From Pontederia crassipes (Eukaryota > Streptophyta > Magnoliopsida > Commelinales > Pontederiaceae): a DNA stretch of 64,000 nucleotides. Numbering within the stretch: the first letter of the stretch is position 1; the number at the start of each line of letters is the position of its first letter. The notes beneath the pieces are model-generated. The model worked only from the letters and a program-made list of their open reading frames with translations, searched no databases and was not told the origin of the DNA. The stretch lies in NCBI GenBank assembly GCA_030549335.1, contig CM060196.1:73988139-74052138 (forward strand), read 5' to 3'. Positions 22,174 to 34,390 of the stretch are shown here, in pieces. Both the position numbers and the translations under genes were made by a program.

Positions 22174-25100
22174 TGATGCGTGTAGAATTGATAGTAAACG
22201 CTATCAAGTGCACTAGTCGCTCAAGTAATAAAGTGAATGAGTAGAGTTATCATTCCCACGAGAACGGTTAATAATTTAAATTTTATTTTAATCTTGTTAA
22301 TTGAGAAATTAAGAAAAATATATTGTTTCAGATGTGAATAAAAAGAAAATGATAAAAATAAAAGAAATGTTCACATGAAGAAATAATGATTTGATGATTA
22401 GAGCACCTAATTATCACCACTAAAATATAATGAATTTTTCTTAACTTAAAATTAATTGAATCAATAATAAAGTGACTTTCCAAAATTAGTTAACCAATAT
22501 TTCAGACTTTAACTACTATATTATGAATAACTAGAATAAATTAATCCTTTCAATTTTTAATTTACTTAATTAATCATAAGATGCATTAAACTATAATTAA
22601 TATTAAGGGCTTTCACAAGTCACCTTAATAACTTCACAGATTAGGTCTCTTTCGATTTCGCTAATTGTGGCATGCAATAAATAAGGTCAATCCTAGAAAC
22701 TATTATGAAAATAATCACTTCTTCTCATATAGCAATCAAATCATAAATCATGGAATCAAAGGAAAGTATTAAACATGAAATTGCAATTCTATTAAAGATT
22801 CAAATTAAACTAATATTAAGAAAGACTTCAAAACATAAATAGGGTTCAACTAAGATGACCCTAATGAAAGAATAAATCTGAGAATAATAACATCAAATCT
22901 AATATAAAAGATTGAGAAAAGAAAACAAAGAACTCTGACAGCCATGGTGCACGTGCTCTCGCGAGTTTCGAAAGTGCATCCGCCAGGTCTCTTTCGGCAT
23001 GATTTGGACTTCTGCATTTTCAGAATTGTCAAGGTTTACATGGGTACGGCCGTGACAGAGGCGTTGGCGCCCAATAAAATAGGCACGACCGTGAGATGTA
23101 GGCACAGCCGTGATCGTGTCCTCCTGGAGCAATCTCAATTTAAACAAATTTTAATGTTAACTAAAAGAATCCAATACTAATGCTAAACTAAAAACTAAGA
23201 GGACAAAAGTTTAAAAGTATAGTTCAAAGTTATAATCTTTAACTTGACTTTTATCCTTTTGTTACCTCAAATATCTGGAAGGTACTCAAAGTGATCTTTT
23301 TCCATCTTACCTCTAATATAATGCTTAAGGCATTGTCCCTCTATTTTAAAAGCATTACCTACATCTTGTGGAGTTTGATTCTTGGACTTTCAATGCATAA
23401 AATTTTGTGATGTCTGAGGTGATGATGGTGTGTTTCCTTCTACCAATGAATGATTTGGAGGTAATGGTAAGATGATTGTTGGACTTTCTGAAGGTGGATT
23501 TCTTCTTCGCACTTGTCCATCTTCCATAATATATTCACTTGTCTCCTTGATCCTCCATTAAGTAGTTCATATTTTCTGATAATAATTCTTCTTCGATCGT
23601 CTTCTTTCTAGATTAAAATATTACAAGTGACATGGACATATAATAGGTATAGATTTATCCACAATATTATCCCCCGAGGCATAAGTAATCTAAGAAGACA
23701 ACTCTATTTTCTTTTCTAATGCTTGAAATTTTGCCTGCATAATATCAAACTTAACATTAAAAATCGGGGATTGAGGAGGAGAAGAAATAATAATCGATTG
23801 TTGGCCCTTCAACTGTGTCAAATATGATTGTAGATTGCTAATTAGTTGATCTTGTAGGATAAATTTTTTCTCTATAACTCCAATCAATTGGCACAACTTT
23901 TTTTTTATGTTAGAATTTGACTCTGACTGGGTGGATGGAAGAACACCATTTTTCATTTGAATCTTAACTTCCAATTGCTCTACTTGTCTCAGCAACTTCA
24001 TAAAGACTTTTCCTTGAAGTTAAAATTTTTCTTCAGCCATTGTCATAAACTTTAACATCATGCCTTCAATTATAGAATTTTCTTGTACCATGTGAATGAG
24101 TAGGATACTGTTATTTGCAAGTTGTGATATTTGTACTTCATGATCCTCAAGCATCTTTCTTTGTTCTTCTAAATAATAATCTCTCATAGTTTTTTATTTT
24201 GTTGTCATACTAACTGTCTCAAAGATATCTTCTGGTTACACAAAATAAAGAAATGTGAAAGTATGCGAATTAATAAGAATATATGGAATTTAATAGAAAA
24301 ATAAAAGCTCTCAAATAACAAGTAAAATAAAAATAAAAGTTAATAAACACCGTCCCCGGCAACGGCGCCAAAAACTTAATGTGTGTAGAATTGATAGTAA
24401 ACTCTAGCAAGTGTACTAGTCGCTCAAGTAATAAAGTGAATGAGTAGAGTTATCGTTCTTACGAGGATGATTAATAACTTAAATTTATTTTAACCTTGTT
24501 AATTGAGATATTAAGAAAATATATGATTTCAGATGTGAATAAAAAAATAATAAAAGTAAAGAAAATGATCATCTGAAGAAATAATGATTTGATAATTAGA
24601 GCACTAATTATCACTAGTAAAATATAATGAATTTTTCTTAACTTAGAATTAATTGAATCAATAATAAAGTGAATTCTCAAAATTAATTAACCAATATTTC
24701 AAACTTTAACTACTATCTTATGAATAACTAGAATAAATTAATCCTTTCAATTTTTAATTTACTTAATTAATCATAAGATGCATTAAACTAGAATTAATAT
24801 TAAGAGTTTTCACAAGTCACCTTAATAACTTCACAAATTAGGTCTCTTTTGATTTTCTTAATTGTGGCATGCAATAAATAAGATCAATCTTAAAAACTAT
24901 TATGAAAATAATCATTTTTTCTCATATAGCAATCAAATCGCAAATCATGAAATCAAAGGAAAACATTAAACATGAAATTGCAATACTATTAAAGATTCAA
25001 ATTAAACTAATATTAAGAAAAACTTTAAAAATAAATAAGGTTCAACTAAGATGACCCTAATGAAAGAATAAATCTGTGAATAACAACATCAAATTTAATA

Positions 25101-25753
25101 TAAAAGATTGGGAAAAGAAAATAAAAAACTTTGGCAGCCATGGTGCGCGTGCTCTCGCGAGTTTTCGACAGAGCTTCGCTATTGTTCTTGATCTTCTCCT
25201 CTTTGTAGGCTTCAAATCTATGTTCTAGGGATGCTTTTCCAAGCCCTCTTCTGCCTTCTTTTATAGATTTTATCATCCCTCAAAGAAAAAAAAATAAAAC
25301 ATTTATTCAAAAAGTAAATAAAATTGGCTTTAAAACTGTCTAACCGTCTACCATCACAGCCGTGAAAGGCTTTGTCACATCCGTGACAGAAGGCTGTCAA
25401 GACTGAAAAGTACTTAGCCAATTTTTTACTTAAAATCTCTCTGTCACGACCATGACAAAAAATGTCACGGTAGTGAGTGACTTAGTCAATTTTTTGATTA
25501 TTGCATCTTTATATCACGGCCATAAAACTAATTGTCACGGTTATGACAGTCTTCTGAACTATTTTAGAATATTTTCTTGTCTTGATTTCAATATTTTCTC
25601 ATATCCTGTCATGAATAATTTGCATATTTAGGTAAAAATCAAATATAAAGGAAATTGTATAAAAGTAAATCAAAACTCCTCTTTTCTAAACATAAACAAT
25701 ATTTAAAATGTTAATGAAATGACCTAAACTAATGCATGATATTTCGTCCATCA
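22174..25753 (-). mobile_element. LTR retroelement fossil, gypsy-like, short internal region, nested
   Basis: Two long direct repeats begin at 22174 and 24377; the right LTR runs to 25753 (about 1.4 kb) and the left ends near 23210. Next to the right LTR, on the minus strand, is a primer-binding site (about 24353-24370) of the TGGCGCCGTTGCCGGGGA type used by Athila/Tat-like gypsy elements, so the element points leftward. The internal region is only about 1.2 kb with one short gag-like coiled-coil stretch, so it is a non-autonomous, broken element. Five-bp flanks (AACAT, AACAC) nearly agree. The LTRs have clearly diverged, so it is not recent. Confidence 0.75.
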
Positions 25754-25758
25754 AACAC

Positions 25759-26488
25759 CATGGACGGACCTAAACGGTCTTCTATGGGGTCAATTGACCC
25801 CATATATTTTGATAATATTTATTCTTATCCATGTGACCATATACTAAAAATTATTAGACATACAAATTAAATAAATTATCACCTTCGAAATTGCCCAAAA
25901 ATATGAATTTTTAAATAGTTTTGCATATCCCCACCTCAAGTAGATAATCAATCCATATGGGGATTTTTGTTTTTTTATAATGCGTCTCTTTAAAAAATCA
26001 TTTATCTATTTTTATACAAGAAAAAAATTGCTGAAAAGAAGTATCGGATCATAAAATTATTGTGCATTAACAAATTCTTCTAAGCCTATTTTTGTATATT
26101 TATTTCCATTAGACTCATTAACTTATATTTTTAGAAATTCATCATTATTTTTAGGAAAAAAATTCAATCCTATTAATTTATTAATGCTAACTTCAAGAGT
26201 TCATAATCTATGAATCCTTACAAAATCCTTTAACTGATTAGATAATTAAATTAAAATAATAATTTATAGGCACATGAAATAAAATTCTTTAATCGATACC
26301 ATATTTCATTTTAGATGATTTGATTATTGAATACAATAAACAATTCATTGATTTTTAAACTTTTTTATAGCTCATAATTATTATATTTTAAAACCTTATT
26401 TTTGGATGTTTTATATTTTGATATTATTATAAAAATTAAGTAGTTATAATTTGCATCCATATGCGGTAGGGTCCTGGGTCCACCCCTG
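25759..26488. mobile_element. hAT-like MITE
   Basis: The ends are CATGGACGGACCTA at the left and CAGGGGTGGACCCA (reverse complement) at the right, alignable as a terminal inverted repeat. The 8-bp flanks TCAAACAC and ATGAACAC agree at six positions. The interior is AT-rich and non-coding. It sits exactly at the right edge of the nested LTR element. Confidence 0.5.
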
Positions 26489-26742
26489 ATGAACACCCTT
26501 CTTGAGTTCTTAGGGAAGTTATACCTGAGTTGGAAGAGAAATGAAAGAGGAAAAAGAGGGTTTTAGGGTTTTTTTCCTCCTCTACGTATTTTTTATCATA
26601 TGATAGGTTTGCCCCTTCGCTAATTTCACTTTTGAGGTCATATTGGTCCACTTTTTGCTATTTGGTCCAAAAGCATAATCTGCCACAAAGCTTCGTTTAT
26701 TTTGAAGCTAAGTTGGTCTAATGGAAAATTAATAATGTTACA

Positions 26743-28136
26743 CACCCTCCCTCTTTCCCTCGGTCGATCGCCCTATCTCTCTCTCCTTCACTCTCTTCCC
26801 TCTCGTCAACTCCTCACTCTCTCGTGACTCCAACGACATTCGACTGCAACCTACTCCCACAAGCATCGACTTTGGTGACGACCATCCTCTCCCTCACTCT
26901 CACTTTCTCATCAAATTCTGCTGCCAAATCTGGTCGCAATCGCTTGCACTGGGCGGATTTGGCCTACGCCGGCAATTTGATATTTTATATTCAAACCAAC
27001 CCGTCAATAACTGCTATAAAATTTAACCCCAGCATATTACCATGTTAGTTAAACTTTAATTGTTCTATTTTTCATGATTATTCCTTTTTAGTGTATTTGT
27101 ATTCTTGGTCATCCAAAATGATGGAATCCTGCGCGTTGCATGCATAGTAAATTTTACTTTTCTTTTTTAGAAAAAATATGAAATATAAAAATATTCCGCT
27201 AAGTTCAATGATGAATTACCTCCTTTGATTATTCGAAGATTAATTTCATCTAATTGTTTCTTTTGATATTTTTAAAATTGTCAAGTTAAATTATGAAAAA
27301 AAATATATCGTTATACTGGTTTAGTTAACACCGAGTTCGTCGTAATTTTTAGTCTCACAACCTTCCGCTAAGTTGCCTTTGAATTTGCCTCCGTCACCTT
27401 GTTGGAAATATCATAGTGATGTCTTCTCATCATCTCCGGCAGTGCATAGTCGTCATCATCCGAGAAGCTGGTGCAGGATAGTGGTCGTTTTACTTTTGCA
27501 GAGTTATTAGTTGTGTAATGTTGTTACGTATATTATAGTTCCGATTTAGTCTTGGTTCCATTTTAGTATAAATAGACATTTAAGGTAATCATTTTCTGGA
27601 TGAGAGAGAAAATTGGCCATATAAGTAAAGCAATCGAAAAATTTGTGATCATCGATCAAGAGGACTAAGCGTGCAAAAAAATAAAAAAATGTAAGACATT
27701 CTGTTTATAAATTAAAATTAAAGGACCAATTAAAAATTAATTTAAAGTTAAAAGACCATTCATATAATTTATCCTAACTTATTTCCAATTGCTTCTTCCA
27801 TATTCTTGCTCTCATTCTTTCTTCTTTGCATCTTCTTAAACTTTCTTCCTTGTCTCTCGGCAACCTCTCTCCAGCGGCAGCACACACCAGGTGTAACCAA
27901 TTTAACCCTCAAAATTAATTATTTATGTCGACAATATGTTTACCCCAAGGACAGTTGATTTAATTAAAAATATTTGCACTTTCCATTCATGTAGTGATTT
28001 CAATTCATCTCATTTTCGTTAACAGCTGGGCGCTATTTAAATTTGATTTTTTTTAAAAAAAAATTGACACAATTTTATGAGAAGTTTAAAATTGAATAAT
28101 GTTTTCGTTTTGAAATGATGAAAGTGTATTATAAAT
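26743..28136. other. Intergenic; CT-rich leader-like stretch and a foldback-arm relic
   Basis: About 26745-26830 is strongly CT-rich, as is 20320-20386 on the other side of the old LTR, so the two may once have been contiguous. About 27598-27778 resembles the right arm of the foldback element at 4307-5434 (GGATGAGAGAGAAA, ATCAAGAGGACTAA, GTGCAAAAAAATAAAA) and is a degenerate relic. No gene is supported. Confidence 0.5.
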
Positions 28137-28590
28137 GTAAGACTATTTAGCTAAACTTATAAGTCACTCAAAATGATTTATAAATAGTTTTGAAGATTTT
28201 TTTCTATTTGGTAGTTGAAAAAAAATTAATAAGCACTTATTTTACCTGTTTATAAGTCAGAAAAAATAAGTCGATGAATCTTAACTTAAGATTCCTTGAC
28301 TTATTTTGTGTGAAAAAAATTAATCGATTGATAAATTAATATATTATTTTGTTCTTATAATATACATATTTTTTTTCATATATTTCATCTATTATTATAA
28401 TATTAAGAATTTTTTTATCATTTGACTAAAATGATGACTTATAAATTTTTTTATTATCAAATATGTAATTGCTTATTTTAAAAAAATCAACTTCAACCAT
28501 TAAATTACTTATCAATATTTTAACTTATCAACTATTTTATATACTTTAACTTATCAGCTATTTTATATTAGCTAAACCAAATGACCTTTA
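28137..28590. mobile_element. Possible AT-rich MITE
   Basis: The left edge (TATTTAGCTAAACTTATAAGTC) and the reverse complement of the right edge (CATTTGGTTTAGCTAATA) resemble each other, and the interior repeats ATAAGTC/GACTTAT words. I could not define the target-site duplication, so the call is tentative. Confidence 0.35.
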
Positions 28591-29097
28591 GTAGATCTGG
28601 ACATCGGACCATATTAAAAAAAATGTTATTAGAAACAATAATGTATAGGATCTTCTTTTAACAAAAAAAACTACCACACGTACAATTATTGAAAACTTAA
28701 CGAATTATTAAAATTTAAATCACAAATATAATATGATTTATCAGAATAATTCACAAGTCTATGGCATACAAGAATACATGACATCCATGATGAAAAGTTA
28801 TGACTGAGACGAGCAAAAGTCCACCACAAATTGAATCAATTATGACATGACATCTTAGATTTTTGTTTTTTATATGGATTTTTGTTTTTTACTGAAAACG
28901 TTGTGAAGAATTGGTGATGAAATATTTAGTGATGAATCGATTACGATATTTTTCGTGAGTCTAAAAATCGAGAGGATTTTATCACAATTTTTATTAAAAT
29001 TTGTATCACCACAAATCATCATAGTTTTGAGATACATCAGCCATGAAAAAAAAATACAACAAAAGATTGAATTGTAAAATTTTATAGTACCATGCAT

Positions 29098-29697
29098 CAA
29101 TGTTGTAAGACCCGATCCGGCCATCGACCCGGATTGTCTAACGGATCAGGTCGGACTGATTGGATCGGGTCGAATCGAATGATCGGACCGGATAATATAA
29201 ATTAATAAAAAATAAAATAAGTTCAAGTGACTATTAGAATATAATTAATATGTAAGATATTATTTAGCAAAAATATCATGTAATATAATAAAATAACTCA
29301 GATCAATAATATAATAAAGTAAACATAAATTAAATCATCAATTGAATATTTTTTAAATAAAAAAAATCTTGTAATTATAAAAAAATAAAGATATTAATTA
29401 AATGTTATTTATGTGATAAAGAAGAATATTGAAATATAACTTTCAAGTATATATATATATATGATATTCTAAAATTTTTAATAATTTTTATACATTTTAA
29501 ATTTTTTTATATTTTTCAATTTGACCCGGCCGGATCGGCCAAACCCATCGGGTCGGCCGGTTGAACTCGAGTTTTGACCGAATTTGACCGGGTCAAAGCG
29601 GGTCAACTCCGCGACCGAGTTTTGAACGACCCGCGGACTATTTCAGTGCCCGGACAGCTGTCCGACCGATCCGGCCGGGCCGGGTCTGACAAGGCTG
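29098..29697. mobile_element. hAT MITE with GC-rich ends
   Basis: A perfect 8-bp duplication CCATGCAT flanks the element (29090-29097 and 29698-29705). The ends CAATGTTGTAAGACCCG and CAGCCTTGTCAGACCCG (right end, reverse complement) form the terminal inverted repeat. GC-rich subterminal blocks built of CCGGATCGG and GGGTCGG words enclose an AT-rich centre. No ORF is present. Confidence 0.88.
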
Positions 29698-29705
29698 CCA
29701 TGCAT

Positions 29706-32700
29706 TTCAAGAAGTATCATACCATAGAATAAAACTGTTCAAGAATTTCAGTTTTTTTTTCTTTCCACTCGTACAAGTCGCGACTAATAGGAAAAATTAC
29801 GGAAGCATCAACTTATAATTTTTTTGCACTATTTTGAATTGAAAACCATGGTTTTAAATCCAACAAAAGTGACATCCAAACGTTCACTAGTAATTTTTCA
29901 CCAGTAATTTTTAATGAGATAGGAAAAGATACTATGATTTTTATCATTTCGTTAATTTCCCAACACTTCCAAACAGGTCCTGAATATACTTGTGAGAAGA
30001 TAATTCATTGGCATATATTTGTTCTAGTAATTTATCATAAATATTTGCATGTTCAGTGTTAAAATTTATGTACGGAAGAAATTATGTATCGACAACTTAT
30101 ATTGAGAACTTAAGTCGGCACAAAATTTTATTAAATAAAACTAGAAGAGAATTACAAATCAAATTATTTTTAATTCTTAAGAAGTTTATTAAATAGGAAT
30201 TGGGATTAGTCGCGCGGTGTGTAATTGATTCCGTAATTCTTGCATAGAGTCTCAAACGTGACATGACAATCCACACAAAAAAACATCCGTTTGTTCACAA
30301 ATGTCTCAATCGAAATGTTCGTTCGGGACCGATGTCTCAAAAATCATGCCATTTGGCAAGTCGCAAAATAAACTTCTGCAAATTGCATACAAAATATCGA
30401 GCATATTTAAACGTCAGACACGTTTAAACGTTGCACGAATCCCATGTCACTAGTCCATTTTTCTTTACTATAGGGTTAAAATCATTGCCATTTGATAAGC
30501 TACAAAATAAGCTTCCGGAATGCGCACATGAATCGATAGGATCCCGTGTAACTAATCCATTTTTCTTTACTATAGCGTTTTGACTGTTCACTATAATATT
30601 TTGATTCAATTATTATATACCGTTGAACTGTAGTTGTGATATTATATGGATCGACTTAGTAGTTAGAAATTGACACATAAGCCACTCATTTCGATTCCTT
30701 TTTCTCTTTCGGTCCTATTTATGTTTTAAGGTGGATTCTTAAATCAAAATATTTTCAACGTTTCTTAACTTAATTTATTTTCTTAAAACATATATTTAAT
30801 GAATTATTGCCGTGTGTAATGCAGTCAATTAATAATACGCAAATGCTAAGTAATGATCAATCAAACGTCATCTTTTGCATCATCAAATGTGCAGTTGGCG
30901 TATTAACGAAAAAGAAGGAAAATGTTTATTTGAGTCATACTAACATTGTCTTTATTTTAAAGATGATTTGAACTACTTACTTTAAAACCAATATGTCCCA
31001 TTAGGTACTGATATAGATATTTGGCATTAATGTACTATGCAGAAAGGAAGTTGATAATTTGATAAGTACTTTTGTTGACCTTTGGAAATTGGAATCTTGT
31101 TATGCCTTGCTTGTAAAAGAGAATTTAGAGTATGGTGTTCCAAAACAAATTATAAAATTGTTATGATGGAGGTCTTAAGTAACATTATAAAGGAGGTGTA
31201 GCATTATAGATCATCGTAAACATGTTATGGATTCGTTTGACAATTAGAAGCAGGTGAAATCAAGGGTCAAATACGACTAATCGATTTAATTCCCAGGATA
31301 CAAACGAAATTCTGGGTCATAAAATCAGGAGTCAGGTGACTTTGATTTTAATGATCTAATTCCACTTTTTGATAGAACTAGACCACCTTAATCGGTTTTA
31401 TTCTTTTTTTTTAAATTTTTTTTTGACCTGACAGCATCCAGCTCTTTTCAATGCTTTGTTTCTTTTTTTTTCTCCTTATTTTGACTTTCTTGTCTCTCAC
31501 ATAATAAATTATTTATTAAATGCAATATATTTATTATAAAATAGTTAATATAATAGTATTTATTACTGGTCATTTCATAAGTTTTTTAATATTTTGTTAA
31601 AGATAATTTATTACATTTATATAATATATTTTAACTTTTTTATTGAAAATTAATTTAGACTATTTTTTATTATTTATAAAAAATATGTTTTATATTCATA
31701 ATATATATTTATTTAAATACCTACTAAAATTAGTTTACTATATCTACTTTTTTGTATCAAATTAACTTTTTAATTTTTTGCAAATCGAATTAATTGATCA
31801 ATTCAACTATTCATTCACGTGTAACTCAAAAGAATCGTAATTTCACTACTCAAACACACTCTCTAGCATCGAAAAGGGAATAATAAATAAGATTAGAGAA
31901 ATTTCATTAATTTTTGTTGGTACAATTTGTACATCATCACTCTTTTTACTAAATTCAGCATCATATTATAGATCATTTAGGTACTATATAATAATGAATA
32001 TTGATAAAAAAGATCATATTTTATAAATCATGGCGGGTCCGGATGTTTTATCTTTTCTCAATCTACCTAAGTCGACCGTATTTTTTTTCATTATTTTACT
32101 CAATAATTTGTTGTAAAGGCATATCTCGATATTGAGGCAAAAAATATGATTCATGTATGCATGCATACACTCTGAATTAGTGGAAATTAATGTCCGGCTA
32201 TTACAAATTTAGTTTCATTCCTTTTTTTCAACTTAGGTTTTATTCTGTAAATAGAAAATTAATATGAAAATGTCACCATGTTGCACAACCTAACTGAGCA
32301 AAAAAGAATAATAATAATAATAATAAAATGATTAAGGTCAAGAATGTTCCCATGTGATGATGTTAATTGTTTTTAATTAATTCATTTCAGGGTGATCATT
32401 AGGTGGAAACTCTAATCAACGCATACATACATAAACATATATAGTCGTCTCGACTCGGACTTAAAAGATTTTTCAAATTTCGTCTCAGAATGATAACTTC
32501 AAAATCCGGACGAATCAAGAGAAGAAACATATGATATTAAATTATTATTTTTGGAAATAATATTAACTTCTTATAATTTTTTTGGAGAATGTAACTGTTT
32601 TTAACCTAGGTGTTACGTTTATTACATATATCGATTTTGAAAGGATCAGCTCACCAAGTCCTGCACCAGAGTGTAACTTAGACCTGATCAGGACTCGTGT

Positions 32701-33035
32701 CCATCGAAATAAGAACAATTTTGTGGGGTCCAAACTTGGTTACTTACGTTCATCCTTATTTGCACCAATAGTTCTTCGTCAGGTACGTCATAAATTTTTC
32801 ATCATGCAATCGGATATAGCCAGTGCAAACTTGTCACAGTTGGACCAAGGAAACACTATTAGACGAGGTTTCACTCGATCTGAAAGAAAAAAAAAATCAG
32901 GAAAAAAAAAGATTTATGTTCCATGATCATCATGCCAGCACCTTCTCCGTTGACAACTTTGCATATATACAATTAATTGTAGCATGTTCGAATGAAAGAT
33001 CCAGGGTGTTCAAAATCATCTTGCCCTCTGTATCT
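29706..33035. other. AT-rich intergenic DNA
   Basis: No supported gene. At about 30348-30580 a unit of roughly 130 bp is duplicated in tandem with divergence (shared words CCATTTG, CAAAATAA, TCCATTTTTCTTTACTATAG). An (AAT)n run sits at about 32308-32327. About 31215-31870 could be an old MITE but its ends are not clear. Confidence 0.5.
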
Positions 33036-33039
33036 ATTT

Positions 33040-33049
33040 CTATATATAT
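33040..33049 (+). promoter_or_regulatory. TATA box of the lipid-transfer protein gene
   Basis: CTATATATAT lies 60-69 bp before the ATG at 33109, which would place transcription start near 33070-33080 and give a leader of about 30-40 nt. Confidence 0.6.
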
Positions 33050-33108
33050 GCGACCTTGGCTATCGTACTGCTTTCAACTACACAAAGTTTTCTCTACATA
33101 CGGCGACG

Positions 33109-33827
33109 ATGGAGGGAGACAGGAACACTAAGGCGGCAGCGACGATGACGACGGTCTTGTTGGTGGCCGTCGCGGTGGTCGCGGTGGCGCCGGCGCCGGC
33201 GGAGGGGCAGCCGAAGCCGTTCTGCGGCTCGGCCTTACTGCCGTGCTTGAAATACTTCAACTCCTCGAGCTCGAGCAAGCCGCCGGAGACGTGCTGCTCG
33301 CCGCTCCGGCAGGCGGCCGCTGACAACATGCCGTGCCTCTGCGTCATCTTCAACAGCACGACGACGATGAGGGTCTACAACGGCACCACCGACGACGCGT
33401 TCCGGCTCGCCAGATCCTGCGGCGTCTCCACCGCCAATCTCGGCTCTTGTTCGACCCTTCGTACGTGTATTCTTACGTTCATATAAGACGTTCCCTGACG
33501 GTGCCATGCATGCATAATTCAGAATTCTTTTTAAAAAAACTGAATACCAATAATTCAGAATATATACTTTTTAGTAAGAATCTTTACTCGATGTATGAAC
33601 TTAGAGTCTCCCGATCATGCTGTAATGGCAGCAACAATTCCTAATTGTTCTTGGTCGTGTCTTCTTGTGTTTGAATGCATGCAGCGCCGCCGGCACGCGC
33701 ATGGTGGGGAGACGTTCTTCCGCCGCCGCCGCCGAATTCGGTGGATGCATCTCATCGCACAAGCTGGACAAAGATATGGAGCTTCATGATGAGCGTGCTT
33801 TTTCTCTGGTGGTCGCTCATGGCGTAG
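33109..33827 (+). CDS. GPI-anchored non-specific lipid-transfer protein (LTPG type)
   Basis: Two exons, 33109-33460 and 33685-33827, give 164 codons. The protein would be secreted and tethered to the outer plasma membrane, where LTPGs help export cuticle lipids. A signal peptide (hydrophobic run from TVLLVAVAVVAV to about residue 33) is followed by the eight-cysteine fold: C39, C46, C62-C63, C76-x-C78, C104 and C114. Exon 2 adds a Pro-rich linker (LPPPPP) and a hydrophobic tail (WSFMMSVLFLWWSLM) ending at the stop, typical of a GPI signal. The donor falls three codons after the last Cys, where this family usually has its intron. Met13 (33145) is an alternative start giving a tighter signal peptide. 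The first exon is very GC-rich compared with its surroundings. Confidence 0.85.
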
Positions 33828-33881
33828 GAGCACTCCACGCTTCAGTTTAGTTTACAGTTTACTTACCAAGTGCAAGTGGTG

Positions 33882-33887
33882 AATAAA
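33882..33887 (+). promoter_or_regulatory. Poly(A) signal of the LTPG gene
   Basis: AATAAA lies 55 bp after the stop codon, in AT-rich DNA. Confidence 0.5.
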
Positions 33888-34241
33888 AAAGTTGCTCCGT
33901 ATGTGCATCTTGAGGGTTGTGGTCAATGTCCACTAAATAATCGAATAACATCGTTGTATGATTATTGGATACTTTTCCATCCATGTAATCGCCGGCTGTA
34001 ATGAATGGTTCCTTTTACTTGATTTCTTATTTTACTATTAACCTCGAATGTTACATATAGGGCATAGGCATACAATATTTGCTTTTTACAGAGTTAATAG
34101 CTAAAAAAATTGAAATTTTGTGTCATTTGATTGTTTGATAAAAAGATATCCTTGAATTCAATATTTTTAAAAATAAAAATCTCTCGTTCTTATTGTATTT
34201 GGAAGAAAACAAAAAACACGTAAAATGATTATTACATGTTA

Positions 34242-34260
34242 TGGGCTTTGAAAATGGGCT
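34242..34260 (+). promoter_or_regulatory. Paired site II elements in the MIP promoter
   Basis: Two TGGGCT motifs (34242-34247 and 34255-34260) lie about 135-150 bp before the MIP start codon. Paired site II (TGGGCY) motifs, bound by TCP factors, are common in plant genes for mitochondrial proteins. A (CTCTCG)n pyrimidine patch follows at about 34300-34333. Confidence 0.5.
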
Positions 34261-34390
34261 ACTGTAAATTCGGTTACGAACGGATCGGCCTGAAACGGCT
34301 ACTCTCTCGCTCTCGCTCTCGCTCTCTCTCCTCTTTTTTGTGTTCTCACTCTCCCCTTCCAAAACCCTCTCGTCTCCGTTCCCTCCGGTC

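Larger units (their letters stand above)
20387..26742 (-). mobile_element. Old Ty3/gypsy-type LTR fossil (probable solo LTR), interrupted
   Basis: The ends are TGTAACG and GTTACA, inverted as expected for an LTR, and the minus strand reads like the long LTR of a Ty3/gypsy element. Within 21430-21830 there is a degenerate array of GGTCGACCG-type words. Without the later insertions at 22174-25753 and 25759-26488 it would be about 2 kb. No internal coding region is attached, so it is best seen as a solo LTR. It is old, judged by the insertions it carries. Flanking duplications are not clear. Confidence 0.5.

Noticed and set aside
31215-31880. Possible MITE
   Set aside because: The ends (ATTCGTTTGACAATTAG and GTGTTTGAGTAGTG on the other strand) only loosely resemble each other and no target-site duplication was found.
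32582-32926. 114-codon plus-strand ORF upstream of the LTPG gene
   Set aside because: No recognisable domain, AT-rich, and it ends just before the LTPG promoter; considered chance.
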